Assembly: GCF_900111005.1 (NCBI RefSeq)
Contig: NZ_FOFV01000021.1
Coordinates: 62,001-126,000 of the forward strand
Source: Lentzea albida
GTDB lineage: Bacteria; Actinomycetota; Actinomycetes; Mycobacteriales; Pseudonocardiaceae
Length of the DNA stretch: 64,000 nt
Direction of reading: 5' to 3'
The notes beneath the pieces were generated by a model. That model was not told the origin of the DNA and did no database searches. It saw only the letters and a program-made list of their open reading frames with translations. Shown in pieces: positions 24,629-33,961 of this stretch. Every line of letters starts with the position of its first letter. The stretch's first letter is position 1. A program made the translations under genes and the position numbers.

Positions 24629-26038
24629 GTGACAACTCACGTCGTAACCCCACCGCGATCGCTGCGGGAGGCGTGGATCGCCCTCGCCGGCCTGTCCGCG
24701 GTGTTCCTCTTCGAGATGCTCGACAACTCGATCCTGAACGTCGCGCTGCCCACGATCGGCCGCGACCTGCACGCCTCGACGACCGCTCTGCAGTGGGTGT
24801 CGAACTCCTACGCGGTCGTGTTCGGCGGCCTGATGCTGGTGTTCGGGGCCGTGGCGGACCGTTTCGGGCGGCGCCGCGTGATGCTCGCCGGGCTCGCGCT
24901 GCTCGGTGCCGCGAGCCTCGCGACGCTGTTCGTGACGTCCGTGGGCGGGCTGATCGCCGTGCGGTCGGTGATGGGCGTCGCCGCCGCCATGACCACGCCG
25001 GGCTCGATCGCGCTGGCGTTCCGCCTGTTCCAGGGCGACGATCTGCGCGTCCGCGCGATGACGCTCATCTCCACCGTCGGCCTGGTCGGTCTGGCGATCG
25101 GTCCCCCGCTGGGCGGGTTCCTGCTGGCCGTCGCGCCCTGGCAGGCGTTGCTGCTGGTGAACGTGCCGATCGCGGTGCTCGCGTTCGCCGGCATCGGTCG
25201 TGGCGTCGGGCCTGACACCGACCTGCACCGCGAGCCCGCCGACTACCTCGGCGGAGTGCTCGGCACCGTGACGATCGTGCTCGCCCTCGCCGTCCCGACC
25301 CTCTTCGTCGAGGGGTCCTCGCTGGCGTGGGCCGCCGCCGCGCTCACTGTCGTCGCCGCGGTGGCGTACGTCGTTCGTGCACGCACGGCCAGCCATCCGC
25401 TGCTCGACCTCAAGCTTGTCGCGCATCCACTTGTTTCCGCAGGTCTCGCCTACAAGGCCGCGACCGGGCTGGCGGCGGCCGGCCTCACGTACCTGGTGAC
25501 GCTCCAGTTGCAGCTCGACTGGGGCTGGTCCCCCGCGCTCGCCGCCGCCGGGATGCTGCCGCAGGTCGTGGTGCTGATCGCGGCCGGTCCGGTGGTCAAC
25601 CGGTTCGTCGAGTGGGCCGGTCTGAACCGCGGCGTCCGGCTCGGGTCTCTCGCCGTCGTGGCCGGACTGGCCGTGTACGCGCTGTTCGGCCGCCTGGGCT
25701 ACCTGCCGGTCGCCACCGCCCTGGTCCTGGTCGCGATCGGAATCCGCGTGGTCGGCGCCGTCGCGGGGGTCACCGTCCTCAAAGGCCTGCCGGAGAACCG
25801 GACGTCGATCGGCGCCGCCCTGGTCGACACGGCGTCGCAGGTCACGTCGGCGGCGGGAGTCGCCGTCAGCGGGACGGTGCTCGCCGTGCTGTTCGCCGGC
25901 GGCATCGCGCAACCGGGCTGGAGCGCCGGGCAAACGGCGCGGTTCGAGCAGGCGGTCACGGTCGGCGGACTGGCGCTGACGGCGATGGCGGCGGCACTCG
26001 CCGGATGGGCGTACGTCCGCTCGCGCCGCGCGCACTAG
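24629..26038 (+). CDS. MFS drug exporter, DHA2 (14-TM) family
   Basis: About 469 residues of hydrophobic protein with the EmrB/QacA-type pattern: [25 protein letters not shown] in TM1 (motif D1), the loop [14 protein letters not shown] (motif A), and [26 protein letters not shown] in TM5-6 (motif C). It is a proton-driven multidrug or antibiotic exporter. GTG 24629 lies where the divergent promoter would start transcription. It is controlled by the TetR gene next door. The inducing drug is unknown. Confidence 0.9.
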   Translation: MTTHVVTPPRSLREAWIALAGLSAVFLFEMLDNSILNVALPTIGRDLHASTTALQWVSNSYAVVFGGLMLVFGAVADRFGRRRVMLAGLALLGAASLATLFVTSVGGLIAVRSVMGVAAAMTTPGSIALAFRLFQGDDLRVRAMTLISTVGLVGLAIGPPLGGFLLAVAPWQALLLVNVPIAVLAFAGIGRGVGPDTDLHREPADYLGGVLGTVTIVLALAVPTLFVEGSSLAWAAAALTVVAAVAYVVRARTASHPLLDLKLVAHPLVSAGLAYKAATGLAAAGLTYLVTLQLQLDWGWSPALAAAGMLPQVVVLIAAGPVVNRFVEWAGLNRGVRLGSLAVVAGLAVYALFGRLGYLPVATALVLVAIGIRVVGAVAGVTVLKGLPENRTSIGAALVDTASQVTSAAGVAVSGTVLAVLFAGGIAQPGWSAGQTARFEQAVTVGGLALTAMAAALAGWAYVRSRRAH

Positions 26039-26060
26039 GCCGAATTGCGCCAGAAAGTTC

Positions 26061-26074
26061 TTGCAACGCTTTGC
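26061..26074. promoter_or_regulatory. MalR-like operator upstream of amylase
   Basis: TTGCAACGCTTTGC contains GCAA-N4-TTGC, a LacI-family maltose-regulator type site similar to those before Streptomyces amylase genes. It lies 56 bp before the amylase start. It is an imperfect palindrome, so moderate support only. Confidence 0.5.
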
Positions 26075-26129
26075 CCGGTGTGTCCGCGGGTGCTACCACA
26101 TGGGTGAACCCTGCAAACAAGGAGACAAC

Positions 26130-27491
26130 GTGGTTTCCTCGGCTTTGCGCACCATTCTGGCTGCGCTGCTGATCGTCGGACTGTCCGCACCGGTGCAAAG
26201 TCTTGCAGCGCCACCGGGCGCGAAGGACGTCACCGTCACACTGTTCCAATGGCCGTTCGCCCGCGTGGCTTCGGAGTGCACGAACGTGCTGGGCCCGAAG
26301 GGCTACGGCTACGTCGAGGTGTCACCCGCGACCGAGCACATCCAGGGTCCGCAGTGGTGGACCACCTACCAGCCCGTCAGCTACAAGATCGCCGGGCGCC
26401 TCGGTGACGAGAACGCCTTCCGGAACATGGTCACCACCTGCCACAACGCGGGCGTGAAGGTCATCGCGGACGCGGTGATCAACCACATGAGCGCCGGGTC
26501 GGGCACGGGCACCGGCGGCACGAACTACTCCAAGTACAACTACCCCGGCTACTACAGCGACTGGGACTTCCACTCGTGCCGGTCGGCCATCAGCAACTAC
26601 CAGGACCGCTACAACGTCCAGAACTGCGAGCTGGTCAACCTGTCCGATCTGAACACGGGCAGCGACTACGTGCGTTCGACCATCGCCGCGTACCTGAACC
26701 GGTTGATCTCGATGGGGGTCGACGGTTTCCGAGTCGACGCGGCCAAGCACATGGCGGCGGCCGACCTCGCCGCGATCAAGGGGAAGCTGAGCAACCCCAA
26801 CATCTTCTGGGTGCACGAGGTCATCTACGGCGCGGGTGAGGCCGTGCAGCCCGGCGAGTACACGGGCTCGGGCGACGTGGACGAGTTCCGCTACGCCTAC
26901 GACGTCAAGCGGATCTTCCAGAACGAGAACCTGGCCTACCTGAAGACCTTCGGGCAGTCGTGGGGCTTCCTGCCCAGCGGCCAGGCGCGGCCGTTCGTGG
27001 ACAACTGGGACACCGAGCGCAACGGTTCCACGTTGACCTACAAGGACGGTTCGACCTACACGCTCGCGAACGTCTTCATGCTGGCGTGGAACTACGGTGC
27101 GCCGCAGGTGTACTCGGGCTACGAGTTCAGCGACAAGGACGCCGGCCCGCCCGGCAACAACGTCTGCTACAGCGGCTGGAAGTGCCAGCACGCCTGGACG
27201 CAGATCGCGAACATGGTGCAGTTCCGCAACACCGTGGCGGGCACGGACGTGAACAACTGGCAGGACAACGGGTACGACCTGATCGCGTTCGGCCGCGGCA
27301 ACAAGGGCTTCGTCGCGATCAACCGCGAGACGTTCGCGGTGACCCGCACGTTCCAGACCGCGCTGCCGGCCGGGAGTTACTGCAACGTCCAGGAAAACGG
27401 CTGCGTGCGCGTGACGATCGACTCGCAGGGCCGGTTCACCACAACGCTCGGCGCCGGAACCGCGCTCGCGTTGCACGTGAACGCCCGTTAA
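26130..27491 (+). CDS. Secreted alpha-amylase (GH13)
   Basis: Protein of 453 residues with a Sec signal peptide ([16 protein letters not shown]). GH13 regions: DAVINHMS (I), GFRVDAAKH with nucleophile Asp203 (II), FWVHEVI with acid/base Glu230 (III), and FVDNWDTER with Asp294 (IV). The Trp in region IV in place of the usual His is a normal variant of actinomycete amylases. It endo-hydrolyses starch alpha-1,4 bonds. There is no starch-binding domain after the C-terminal beta domain ([15 protein letters not shown]). GTG 26130 follows AAGGAGA. A MalR-like operator is upstream and a strong hairpin (27499-27533) is downstream. Confidence 0.95.
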   Translation: MVSSALRTILAALLIVGLSAPVQSLAAPPGAKDVTVTLFQWPFARVASECTNVLGPKGYGYVEVSPATEHIQGPQWWTTYQPVSYKIAGRLGDENAFRNMVTTCHNAGVKVIADAVINHMSAGSGTGTGGTNYSKYNYPGYYSDWDFHSCRSAISNYQDRYNVQNCELVNLSDLNTGSDYVRSTIAAYLNRLISMGVDGFRVDAAKHMAAADLAAIKGKLSNPNIFWVHEVIYGAGEAVQPGEYTGSGDVDEFRYAYDVKRIFQNENLAYLKTFGQSWGFLPSGQARPFVDNWDTERNGSTLTYKDGSTYTLANVFMLAWNYGAPQVYSGYEFSDKDAGPPGNNVCYSGWKCQHAWTQIANMVQFRNTVAGTDVNNWQDNGYDLIAFGRGNKGFVAINRETFAVTRTFQTALPAGSYCNVQENGCVRVTIDSQGRFTTTLGAGTALALHVNAR

Positions 27492-27498
27492 TGGATCA

Positions 27499-27533
27499 CC
27501 GGCTGTCCACCGCGCGAAGCGGTGGACAGCCGG
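27499..27533. terminator. Strong hairpin between amylase and protease genes
   Basis: Perfect 15-bp arms CCGGCTGTCCACCGC (27499-27513) and GCGGTGGACAGCCGG (27519-27533) around GCGAA. It starts 8 bp after the amylase stop and is 11 bp from the stop of the convergent protease gene: a bidirectional terminator. Confidence 0.85.
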
Positions 27534-27543
27534 GAGTTCCTCA

Positions 27544-28677
27544 TCAGGCCGTGTGCAGCCTCAGGCCGTACACGTTCAGGATCTCGTTGATCGGCTGGAA
27601 CCAGGTGCGGCCGCCGCTCGAGCAGTTGCCGTACCCGCCGGACGTGACGCCCTGGGCCTGGTCACCGGTGATGAACGAACCACCGGAGTCGCCGCCCTCG
27701 GCGCAGACCGACGTGCCGACCATCTGGTAGACGGCGCCCTGCGCGTAGTTCACGGTCTCGTTGCGGCCCTGGATCACGCCGCAGTGCCAGCGCGTCGTCG
27801 AGCCGGAGCGGCACACGGAGGTGCCCACGGGCGCCTCCCACGAGCCGCGGACCAGCGCGTCCGGCACGGTGCCCCAGCCGAGCACGACCGGCACGGTCCA
27901 CCAGCCGCCGCCGGTGCGCACCCACGCGTAGTCGTTGCCGGGGAACGAGGAACCGGCGAAGTTGCCCTGGAACGAACGGTCCCAGCCGTAGACCGCCGCG
28001 CCGCCGCCACCGCAGTGGCCCGCCGTGACGTAGCCGCCGTGCACCGAGAAACCGATGGAGCAGCGGACGTTGCCGGTGTAGTACGGGTCGCCGCCGACGG
28101 TGCCGGCCGCGAAGGTCTGCGGCTGCTGCACGCCCTCGGTGTTCACGGTGATGGCACCGTACTGACGTGCCTTCTCCAGGAAGGAAGCCACTTCCGCGGT
28201 CTGCTTGCCCGCCTCGACGTTCACCACGACGGTCCCGGTGCGGGGGTCGGGGCGCCAGCCCGCCACCGCGGCCGGCACGGAGCCGGTCGCGGACAGCGCG
28301 TCGAGGCGGTTCTTGTGGGCCGCCATGGAGTTCGCCGAGCGGCTGACGACGACCGCGTCGGCGCCGGTGGCCTCCACCTTGCGGGCGGCGGCCTGGTCGG
28401 TGACGGCCACGACCAGGCGGTTGGTCGCCTCGTCGAACCAGCTGCCGGCCAGTGCGGCACCGGCCTCGCCTTCGGCGCGCGGCGCGAGCTGCGACGCGCG
28501 GTTCTCCTTGTCCAGGCGCAGCCGCGCCTGGGATTCGGTCAGCCCGAACGCCGAGCTCATCGCGGTGAGCAGGCCGGGTGACAGTTCCTTCTCCGACGCC
28601 TGGGCCGGAACGGTGAACGTCGTCCCGACCAGCACGAGCGCCAGCGCGGGCACGATTCTGGGCACGGTGAAGCGCAT
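27544..28677 (-). CDS. Secreted S1 serine protease (streptogrisin/alpha-lytic type)
   Basis: Protein of 377 residues: signal peptide (ALALVLVGTTFTVPAQA), an alpha-lytic-protease-type pro-domain (LTESQARLRLDKENRAS ... GSWFDEATNRLVVAVTD), and a chymotrypsin-like mature domain of about 185 residues with His in VTAGHC, Asp in GNDYAWVR and Ser in GGDSGGSF, plus three cysteine pairs. Secreted and self-matured; degrades extracellular protein. The mature part begins near TVGGDPYYTG. Upstream lies TGAGAGCGCTCTCA (28736-28749), the same operator as before the large glycosidase, so expression may depend on a sugar signal. Confidence 0.94.
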   Translation of the reverse strand: MRFTVPRIVPALALVLVGTTFTVPAQASEKELSPGLLTAMSSAFGLTESQARLRLDKENRASQLAPRAEGEAGAALAGSWFDEATNRLVVAVTDQAAARKVEATGADAVVVSRSANSMAAHKNRLDALSATGSVPAAVAGWRPDPRTGTVVVNVEAGKQTAEVASFLEKARQYGAITVNTEGVQQPQTFAAGTVGGDPYYTGNVRCSIGFSVHGGYVTAGHCGGGGAAVYGWDRSFQGNFAGSSFPGNDYAWVRTGGGWWTVPVVLGWGTVPDALVRGSWEAPVGTSVCRSGSTTRWHCGVIQGRNETVNYAQGAVYQMVGTSVCAEGGDSGGSFITGDQAQGVTSGGYGNCSSGGRTWFQPINEILNVYGLRLHTA

Positions 28678-28735
28678 GCTCTTCTCCTTGTCCGTGCAGG
28701 GATCGCTTCCGCCCCGTTGCGAGAAGCGACGAACA

Positions 28736-28749
28736 TGAGAGCGCTCTCA
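28736..28749. promoter_or_regulatory. LacI-type operator TGAGAGCGCTCTCA (second copy)
   Basis: Perfect 14-bp palindrome 58 bp before the S1 protease start, base-for-base identical with 15265-15278 in front of the glycosidase. Points to one shared regulator encoded outside the window. Confidence 0.75.
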
Positions 28750-28834
28750 CCGTGCAGCAGGAAAGCAGCGGTGGTCAACACCTGTTACCGGAGTTGTCCT
28801 GCCCGACAATTGACCGAATGGGCGAAAACGGGCA

Positions 28835-29935
28835 TCACCGCATCACGACGACCTGGCGCACGGCCTCCCCGGACGCGAGCTTCGCGAACCCGTCGTTGAT
28901 CTCGCCGAGCCCGAGCCGCCCGGACAGCAGGCCCTCGACCGGCAGCCGTCCCGCGCGATACAGGTCGACGAACCGCGGCACGTCCCGGCGCGGCACGCAC
29001 GAGCCGAGGTAGCTGCCCTTGAGCGTGCGTTCCTCGGCCACCAGGTTCAGCGCGGGCAGGCTGACGGTCCGGTCGGGGTGCGGCAGGCCGACCGTGACGG
29101 TGGTGCCGCCGACGGCCGTCGCGGCGTAGGCCTGTTCGAGCACGGCCGCCACGCCCGTGGTGTCGATGACCTTGTCCGCGCCGCCGCCGGTCAGGTCCCT
29201 GACCTGCGCGACCACGTCGGGGCCGCCCGCCGCATCGTGCGTCGCGCCGAGGGTGAGGGCCAGCGCGCGCTTGTGCTCGACCACGTCGACCGCGACGACC
29301 TGGGTGGCGCCCGCCGTCACGGCGGCGAGCACGGCGGCCAGGCCGACACCGCCGAGCCCGAACACCGCGACCTTCTCGCCCGGCTTCACGTCGGCGCTGT
29401 AGAACGCCGCACCGGCACCGGTCAGCACCGCGCAGCCGAACAGCGCGGCGATGTCGAGGGGGAGGTCGTCCGGCACCTTCGTGGCGGACCGGTCGGAGAT
29501 CACCGTGTACTCGGCGAACCCCGACACGCCGAGGTGGTGGTGCGGGCGCGTGCCGTCCGGAAGGGTCCATCGGCGGGCACCGCTCAGCAGGGTTCCGTCT
29601 CGATTGGCCGCGGCACCCGGCTCGCACAGGGCCTGGCGGCCCGACGCACAGCGGCGGCAGGCGCCGCACGCGGGGACGAACGACAGCACGACGTGGTCGC
29701 CCGGCGCGAACTCGGCGTTCGGACCGGCCTCCACGACCTCGCCCGCCGCCTCGTGGCCGAGCACCATGGGCAGCGGCCGGATGCGCGAGCCGTCAATCAC
29801 GGACAGGTCGGAGTGGCACAGGCCGGTGGCGTGCACGCGCACCAGCAGCTCACCGGGTCCCGGCGGGTCGAGTTCGAGGTCGACGACCTCGAGCGGCCCG
29901 CCGACACCCGTCAGCACCGCGCCTCGGGTCTTCAC
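28835..29935 (-). CDS. Zinc-dependent alcohol dehydrogenase (class III-like MDR)
   Basis: MDR dehydrogenase of 366 residues: catalytic zinc ATGLCHSDLSVIDG and VLGHEAAGEVVEAG, structural zinc cysteines in CGACRRCASGRQALC, and NAD site FGLGGVGLAAVLAA. It is most similar to class III/mycothiol-type or aryl-alcohol dehydrogenases that act on formaldehyde adducts or benzyl alcohols. The catalytic loop FGCAVLTGAGAAF is standard. GTG 29935 overlaps the thioesterase stop by 4 bp, so the pair is coupled. The substrate may be an alcohol released after thioester hydrolysis; this is inference from the coupling only. Confidence 0.9.
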   Translation of the reverse strand: MKTRGAVLTGVGGPLEVVDLELDPPGPGELLVRVHATGLCHSDLSVIDGSRIRPLPMVLGHEAAGEVVEAGPNAEFAPGDHVVLSFVPACGACRRCASGRQALCEPGAAANRDGTLLSGARRWTLPDGTRPHHHLGVSGFAEYTVISDRSATKVPDDLPLDIAALFGCAVLTGAGAAFYSADVKPGEKVAVFGLGGVGLAAVLAAVTAGATQVVAVDVVEHKRALALTLGATHDAAGGPDVVAQVRDLTGGGADKVIDTTGVAAVLEQAYAATAVGGTTVTVGLPHPDRTVSLPALNLVAEERTLKGSYLGSCVPRRDVPRFVDLYRAGRLPVEGLLSGRLGLGEINDGFAKLASGEAVRQVVVMR

Positions 29936-30345
29936 GCCACCACCAGTCCTTCCATCGCCGTGCGCAGGGTCGCGGGGATCTCCACCGGCTTGCGGGTCGC
30001 GCGGTCCACGAACACGTGCACGAAGTGGCCCTCCGCCACGACGTCCTCGCGTCCGTCGAAGAAGAACCCGACCTCGTAGCGCACGCTCGATCGGCCGAGG
30101 TGCCCGACGCGCAGGCCAGCGTCGAGCGACTCCGGGAACGAGACCGAGGCGCGGTAGTTGCAGTGCGACTCCACGCACAGCCCGATCTCCTGCCCGGCCT
30201 GGATGTCCAGCCCGGCGCCGATCAGCCACGTGTTGATCACGGTGTCCATGAACGCGTAGTGGACGACGTTGTTCACGTGGCCGTAGACGTCGTTGTCCGC
30301 CCACCGGGTCGGAATCCGCTGCCAGTGCCGGTACTTCTCGCGCAA
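29932..30345 (-). CDS. Acyl-CoA thioesterase (4HBT hotdog)
   Basis: Protein of 137 residues with the single-hotdog signature TRWADNDVYGHVNNVVHYAFMDT, in which Asp (WADND) and the following His/Asn region form the active site of 4-hydroxybenzoyl-CoA/YbgC-like thioesterases. It hydrolyses acyl-CoA or aryl-CoA. The start is unusual: the frame opens with TTG 30345 behind GGATGGAAGC; the nearby ATG at 30353 is out of frame. First gene of a two-gene unit with an alcohol dehydrogenase. Confidence 0.88.
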   Translation of the reverse strand: MREKYRHWQRIPTRWADNDVYGHVNNVVHYAFMDTVINTWLIGAGLDIQAGQEIGLCVESHCNYRASVSFPESLDAGLRVGHLGRSSVRYEVGFFFDGREDVVAEGHFVHVFVDRATRKPVEIPATLRTAMEGLVVA

Positions 30346-30366
30346 GCTTCCATCCTCTGCCGTAGG

Positions 30367-32745
30367 TCAGACGCTGTCGTCGAGTCTCCTGGTGAGCTCG
30401 ACCCTCGACCGCACGCCGAGCCGCGCGAAGATGTTGCGCAGGTGGTGCTCGACGGTGCGGTGGCTCAGGAACAACCGCGCGGCGACCTCGCGGTTCGTGG
30501 CACCCTCGGCGACCAGCCGCGCGATCTGCGCCTGCTGCGGCGTCAGGCTCGGGTGGTCCTTCGGTTCGCCGGTGGAGTCACCGGCAGCGCGCAGCTCGGC
30601 GCGGGCGCGGTCGACCCAGTGGTCTGCCTGGTAGGACTGGAAGATGTGCACGGCGTCGCGCAGGTGTTCGCGCGCCGCCTTGGGCTTGCGCCCGCGCCGC
30701 AGCCGGTTCCCGTACAGCAGCTCGGTCTTGGCGAGCTCCAGCGCCGTGCCGCTGGCCCGGTGCAGCCGGATCGCCTCCTCGAAGTGCTCGTCCGCCGTGC
30801 CGCTCTCGAGCAGGCCGTGGCAGCGGTGCGACAACGCCAGGCGCGCGGTGCTCCCCGTCGACCCGGCCCACCTCTCGTACGGCTCCAGCGCCCTGTCCCC
30901 CGTGGACGGTCTGCCGCAGGCGACGGCGGCCTCCACGACGTGCGGCGCGGCCATCACCTTGATGCCCGCGTGCCCGGGGTTCAGCCGAAGCCGCTCCAGC
31001 GCGTCGGCGGGCCGGTCGCGGGCGAGGTCGACGCACGCGAAGGCCCACGCGCCGAACGTGCCGGGCCGCGTGAGCCCGCGCTGGGTGATCTGCTCGGTCG
31101 CGGTGTCGATGCGGTCGAGCGCCGTTTCCGAGTCGCCCCTCAGCGCCGCGAGCAGCGCGAGGATCGTCAGGTGGTCGACGACGGCGTTGTGCTGGCCGAT
31201 CGCCGTCGCCGCGTGCACGCCCTCGGTCGCCGCCGTCAGCGCCGCCGCGTGCTGGTCCAGCAGCAACGCGGACAGCGCGCGGTACACCAGCGCCCACGGC
31301 ACGAGGGCGGTGAAGCCGCTCTCCCGCGCCGCCGTGACCGCGCTGGTCGCCATCTCGAACGACCGGGTGGCGTCCCCCAGCACGTAGGCGGCCTGACTCC
31401 CCCAGATCCGCGCCTGCGGTCCCGGCACCTGGTCGGCGAGGCCGACCACCGAGCGCAGCGCGGGCAACGCCTCGTCGTGCCTGCCGTCGAACGTCGCCAG
31501 CATCCCGACGAGGTGGTCGAGCGTGAGCCGGGTCGCGGCCGGCTCGTCGTGCGCGCGGATCTCCCTCGCGAACTCGGCGACGGCGGTGTAGCGGCGGTGG
31601 TCCCCGGCGATGCTGGCCGCCTCACCGGCGAACCCGAGCGCGGCCACCGCGAGCTCGCGCCGGGTGCCAACCAGGCCCTTCGCCGCGCGGATCAGCCGGT
31701 CCGCGGCCACGTCCGGGAGGCTCTCGCCGAGGTCTATGCCGCCGACGACGAGGTCCATCAGCGCCCTGAGCTCCGGGGTGGCGGTCATCTTCGTGGCCGT
31801 GCGCAGGACGGCCCGCGACCGGTGCGGCGCGCCGTGCGCCCAGTGGTCGGCGGCGGCTCTGAGCAGGTGGTGCGCCTTCTGCTCGGGATCGGTCGTGAGG
31901 GTGGCCGCGCGGTCGTGGTCGCGGGCGGCCGTCGCGAAGTCGCCGCACCGGCGGGCGTGCTCGGCGTGGGCGGTGAGGACGTCCGCGAGCCCGGCGTCAC
32001 GGGTCAGGACGGCCTGGTGCCAGGTGCGGCGGCTGCCCGGCGGCAGGGTCTCCGCGAGCTCGGCGTGAGCCCGTCGCCGCTGCGGGAGCGGCACGTCGAG
32101 CTGGAGGGCGGACCGGATGAGCCTGCGCCGGTCGAACAACGGCCCGGCCTCGGTCACCGCGTCCAGGTCGAGCGTCTCGGCGTCGACCTCCTCGTCGACC
32201 GCGGCCAGCGCCACGACGTGCTGCGCCTGCGGCGACAACGACTCGAACCGGGCCCGCCACCGCCGGCGCAGCGAGCTGTTCTCCGGCAGCACGTCCGGCG
32301 CCGGCGCGATGCCGCCGAGCTGCGCGGACGTGAGCGATCCCGCCAGCTCGACCAGCGCCAGCGGGTTGCCGCAGGCGAGGTCGGCCAGGTCCGCGGCGAG
32401 GGTGGAGGGCAGTCCGGGCCTCAGGTCGTGCAGCACCCGGACGCTCGTCTCGGCGTCCAGCGGGTCGAGCGTGACGCTCGGCAGCCCGCGTGGCTCCCCC
32501 TCGGTGGCGATGAGCAACACGGCCCGTGTGTCGACGACTTCCCGAGCGAGCGCGACCAGATCGTCGTCGACTTCGGCCACCTCTACGCACAACAACGCGT
32601 CGTAGGTGCCCCTCACGGCGTTGAGCAGCGACGTCTTGCCCGAGCCGGCCTCTCCGCGCAGCACGAGCACTCCGCCGCGCCCAACGCGCGCACGGTCCAC
32701 CAACGCGTCCACGGCGACGCGTTGCGGCTCCCGGCCACGCAACAT
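30367..32745 (-). CDS. LuxR-type large ATPase regulator (LAL) with shortened NTPase
   Basis: Protein of 792 residues. Walker A GEAGSGKT at 31-38, LLIATEGEP at 77-85, GNPLAL at 126-131, a long TPR-like helical middle, and a C-terminal LuxR helix-turn-helix ([45 protein letters not shown]). In ordinary LAL regulators Walker A and GNPLAL are around 180-200 residues apart; here only about 90, and no clear LLVVDDAQWLD Walker B is seen, only [12 protein letters not shown] at 51-62. ATP hydrolysis may be weak. ATG 32745 is the first start before MLRGRE. Neighbours do not show its target. Confidence 0.88.
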   Translation of the reverse strand: MLRGREPQRVAVDALVDRARVGRGGVLVLRGEAGSGKTSLLNAVRGTYDALLCVEVAEVDDDLVALAREVVDTRAVLLIATEGEPRGLPSVTLDPLDAETSVRVLHDLRPGLPSTLAADLADLACGNPLALVELAGSLTSAQLGGIAPAPDVLPENSSLRRRWRARFESLSPQAQHVVALAAVDEEVDAETLDLDAVTEAGPLFDRRRLIRSALQLDVPLPQRRRAHAELAETLPPGSRRTWHQAVLTRDAGLADVLTAHAEHARRCGDFATAARDHDRAATLTTDPEQKAHHLLRAAADHWAHGAPHRSRAVLRTATKMTATPELRALMDLVVGGIDLGESLPDVAADRLIRAAKGLVGTRRELAVAALGFAGEAASIAGDHRRYTAVAEFAREIRAHDEPAATRLTLDHLVGMLATFDGRHDEALPALRSVVGLADQVPGPQARIWGSQAAYVLGDATRSFEMATSAVTAARESGFTALVPWALVYRALSALLLDQHAAALTAATEGVHAATAIGQHNAVVDHLTILALLAALRGDSETALDRIDTATEQITQRGLTRPGTFGAWAFACVDLARDRPADALERLRLNPGHAGIKVMAAPHVVEAAVACGRPSTGDRALEPYERWAGSTGSTARLALSHRCHGLLESGTADEHFEEAIRLHRASGTALELAKTELLYGNRLRRGRKPKAAREHLRDAVHIFQSYQADHWVDRARAELRAAGDSTGEPKDHPSLTPQQAQIARLVAEGATNREVAARLFLSHRTVEHHLRNIFARLGVRSRVELTRRLDDSV

Positions 32746-32932
32746 CGGCCCAGTCTTACGGCGGAAACCGCTCCACCGGAAGAGGGAACGGGCAAATTCA
32801 CCTACCACCGTTAGTTTTTCGGTCGAAGCTGTTCACCGAGACCGGTGGTTGCACCGATGCGCACCCGGTGACCGGGGTTGCAGTGTCGAGGTCGTCCCCC
32901 CGTTCTCCCTGTCGAATGAGGTGTACAACGCC

Positions 32933-33784
32933 GTGCAACTCCGAACCCTGCTCCCCGTCGCACTGACCCTGACGCTCCTGGGCGGCACAGTCGCCCAGGC
33001 CGCCGACAACCCCTACGAACGCGGGCCCGCCCCCACCAACTCGAGCATCGAGGCACTGCGCGGGTCGTTCGCCGTGTCGGAGACCTCGGTGTCGTCACTG
33101 GTCGGCGGCTTCGGCGGCGGCACGATCTACTACCCGACGAGCACCTCCGCCGGCACGTTCGGCGCGGTCGCCATCTCCCCCGGCTACACGGGCACGCAGT
33201 CGAGCATCTCGTGGCTCGGCCCGCGCCTCGCGTCCCAGGGCTTCGTGGTCTTCACGATCGACACCAACACGATCTACGACCAGCCCGACAGCCGCGCGTC
33301 CCAGCTGCTGGCCGCGCTCGACTACCTCACCGGCCAGAGCAGCGTGCGCTCGAGGATCGACTCGTCGCGCCTCGGCGTGATGGGCCACTCGATGGGCGGC
33401 GGCGGCACCCTGCGCGCCGCGAGCCAGCGCCCGGCCCTGCAGGCGGCGATCCCGCTCACCGGCTGGCACACCACGAAGAACTGGTCCTCGGTCCGCGTCC
33501 CCACCCTGGTCGTGGGCGCCGAGGACGACTCCATCGCCCCGGTCGCCTCGCACTCCGAGCCGTTCTACACCTCGCTGCCGTCCACCCTGGACAAGGCGTA
33601 CCTGGAGCTCAACAACGCGTCGCACTTCGCGCCGAACTCGAACAACACGACGATCGCGAAGTACAGCATCTCGTGGCTCAAGCGGTTCATCGACAACGAC
33701 ACCCGGTACGAGCAGTTCCTCTGCCCGGCGCCGGGGCGCAGCACCCTGATCGAGGAGTACCGGGACACGTGCCCGCACTCCTGA
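32933..33784 (+). CDS. Secreted cutinase / PET-hydrolase-like polyesterase
   Basis: Protein of 283 residues with a signal peptide ([18 protein letters not shown]). The mature part [19 protein letters not shown] and onward closely follows Thermobifida/Thermomonospora cutinases. Catalytic Ser153 in GHSMGG, Asp199 in GAEDDSIAP, His231 in SHFAPN; aromatic clamp Tyr in SPGYTG and Trp in LTGWHT; C-terminal disulfide in FLCP...DTCP. It hydrolyses cutin and short-chain polyesters and is a candidate for PET. Two of the three acidic calcium-site positions known in TfCut2 (D174, D204, E253) read Glu and Asn here, the Asn as in IsPETase. GTG 32933 has an AATGAGGTG site 8 bp upstream. A hairpin terminator follows. 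Confidence 0.95.
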   Translation: MQLRTLLPVALTLTLLGGTVAQAADNPYERGPAPTNSSIEALRGSFAVSETSVSSLVGGFGGGTIYYPTSTSAGTFGAVAISPGYTGTQSSISWLGPRLASQGFVVFTIDTNTIYDQPDSRASQLLAALDYLTGQSSVRSRIDSSRLGVMGHSMGGGGTLRAASQRPALQAAIPLTGWHTTKNWSSVRVPTLVVGAEDDSIAPVASHSEPFYTSLPSTLDKAYLELNNASHFAPNSNNTTIAKYSISWLKRFIDNDTRYEQFLCPAPGRSTLIEEYRDTCPHS

Positions 33785-33796
33785 TCCGCTGATCGG

Positions 33797-33837
33797 GGGT
33801 CGCGGCGCCGTCCGAGCGCGGGGCGCCGCGACCCTTT
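33797..33837 (+). terminator. Rho-independent-like terminator after cutinase
   Basis: Arms GGGTCGCGGCGCC (33797-33809) and GGCGCCGCGACCC (33822-33834), 12-base loop, followed by TTT; it begins 13 bp past the cutinase stop. Confidence 0.85.
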
Positions 33838-33961
33838 CCACGAACGCAACACCAACTGTCCGCGCACGACCCGAGTCGGCCCACGCGGTGGTCAATCGCA
33901 TCCGGCCACCCGATCGGCTCAACGGAGTAACGGCGCGACCGTCCCGTCCTATGAAGCAGGG

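Noticed and set aside
27000-27017. Trp instead of His in the fourth conserved amylase region
   Set aside because: FVDNWDTER is a regular variant in actinomycete amylases, not a damaged active site.
30016-32814. A 932-residue open frame on the plus strand
   Set aside because: Antisense to the thioesterase and LAL regulator genes; composition is of the shadow type.
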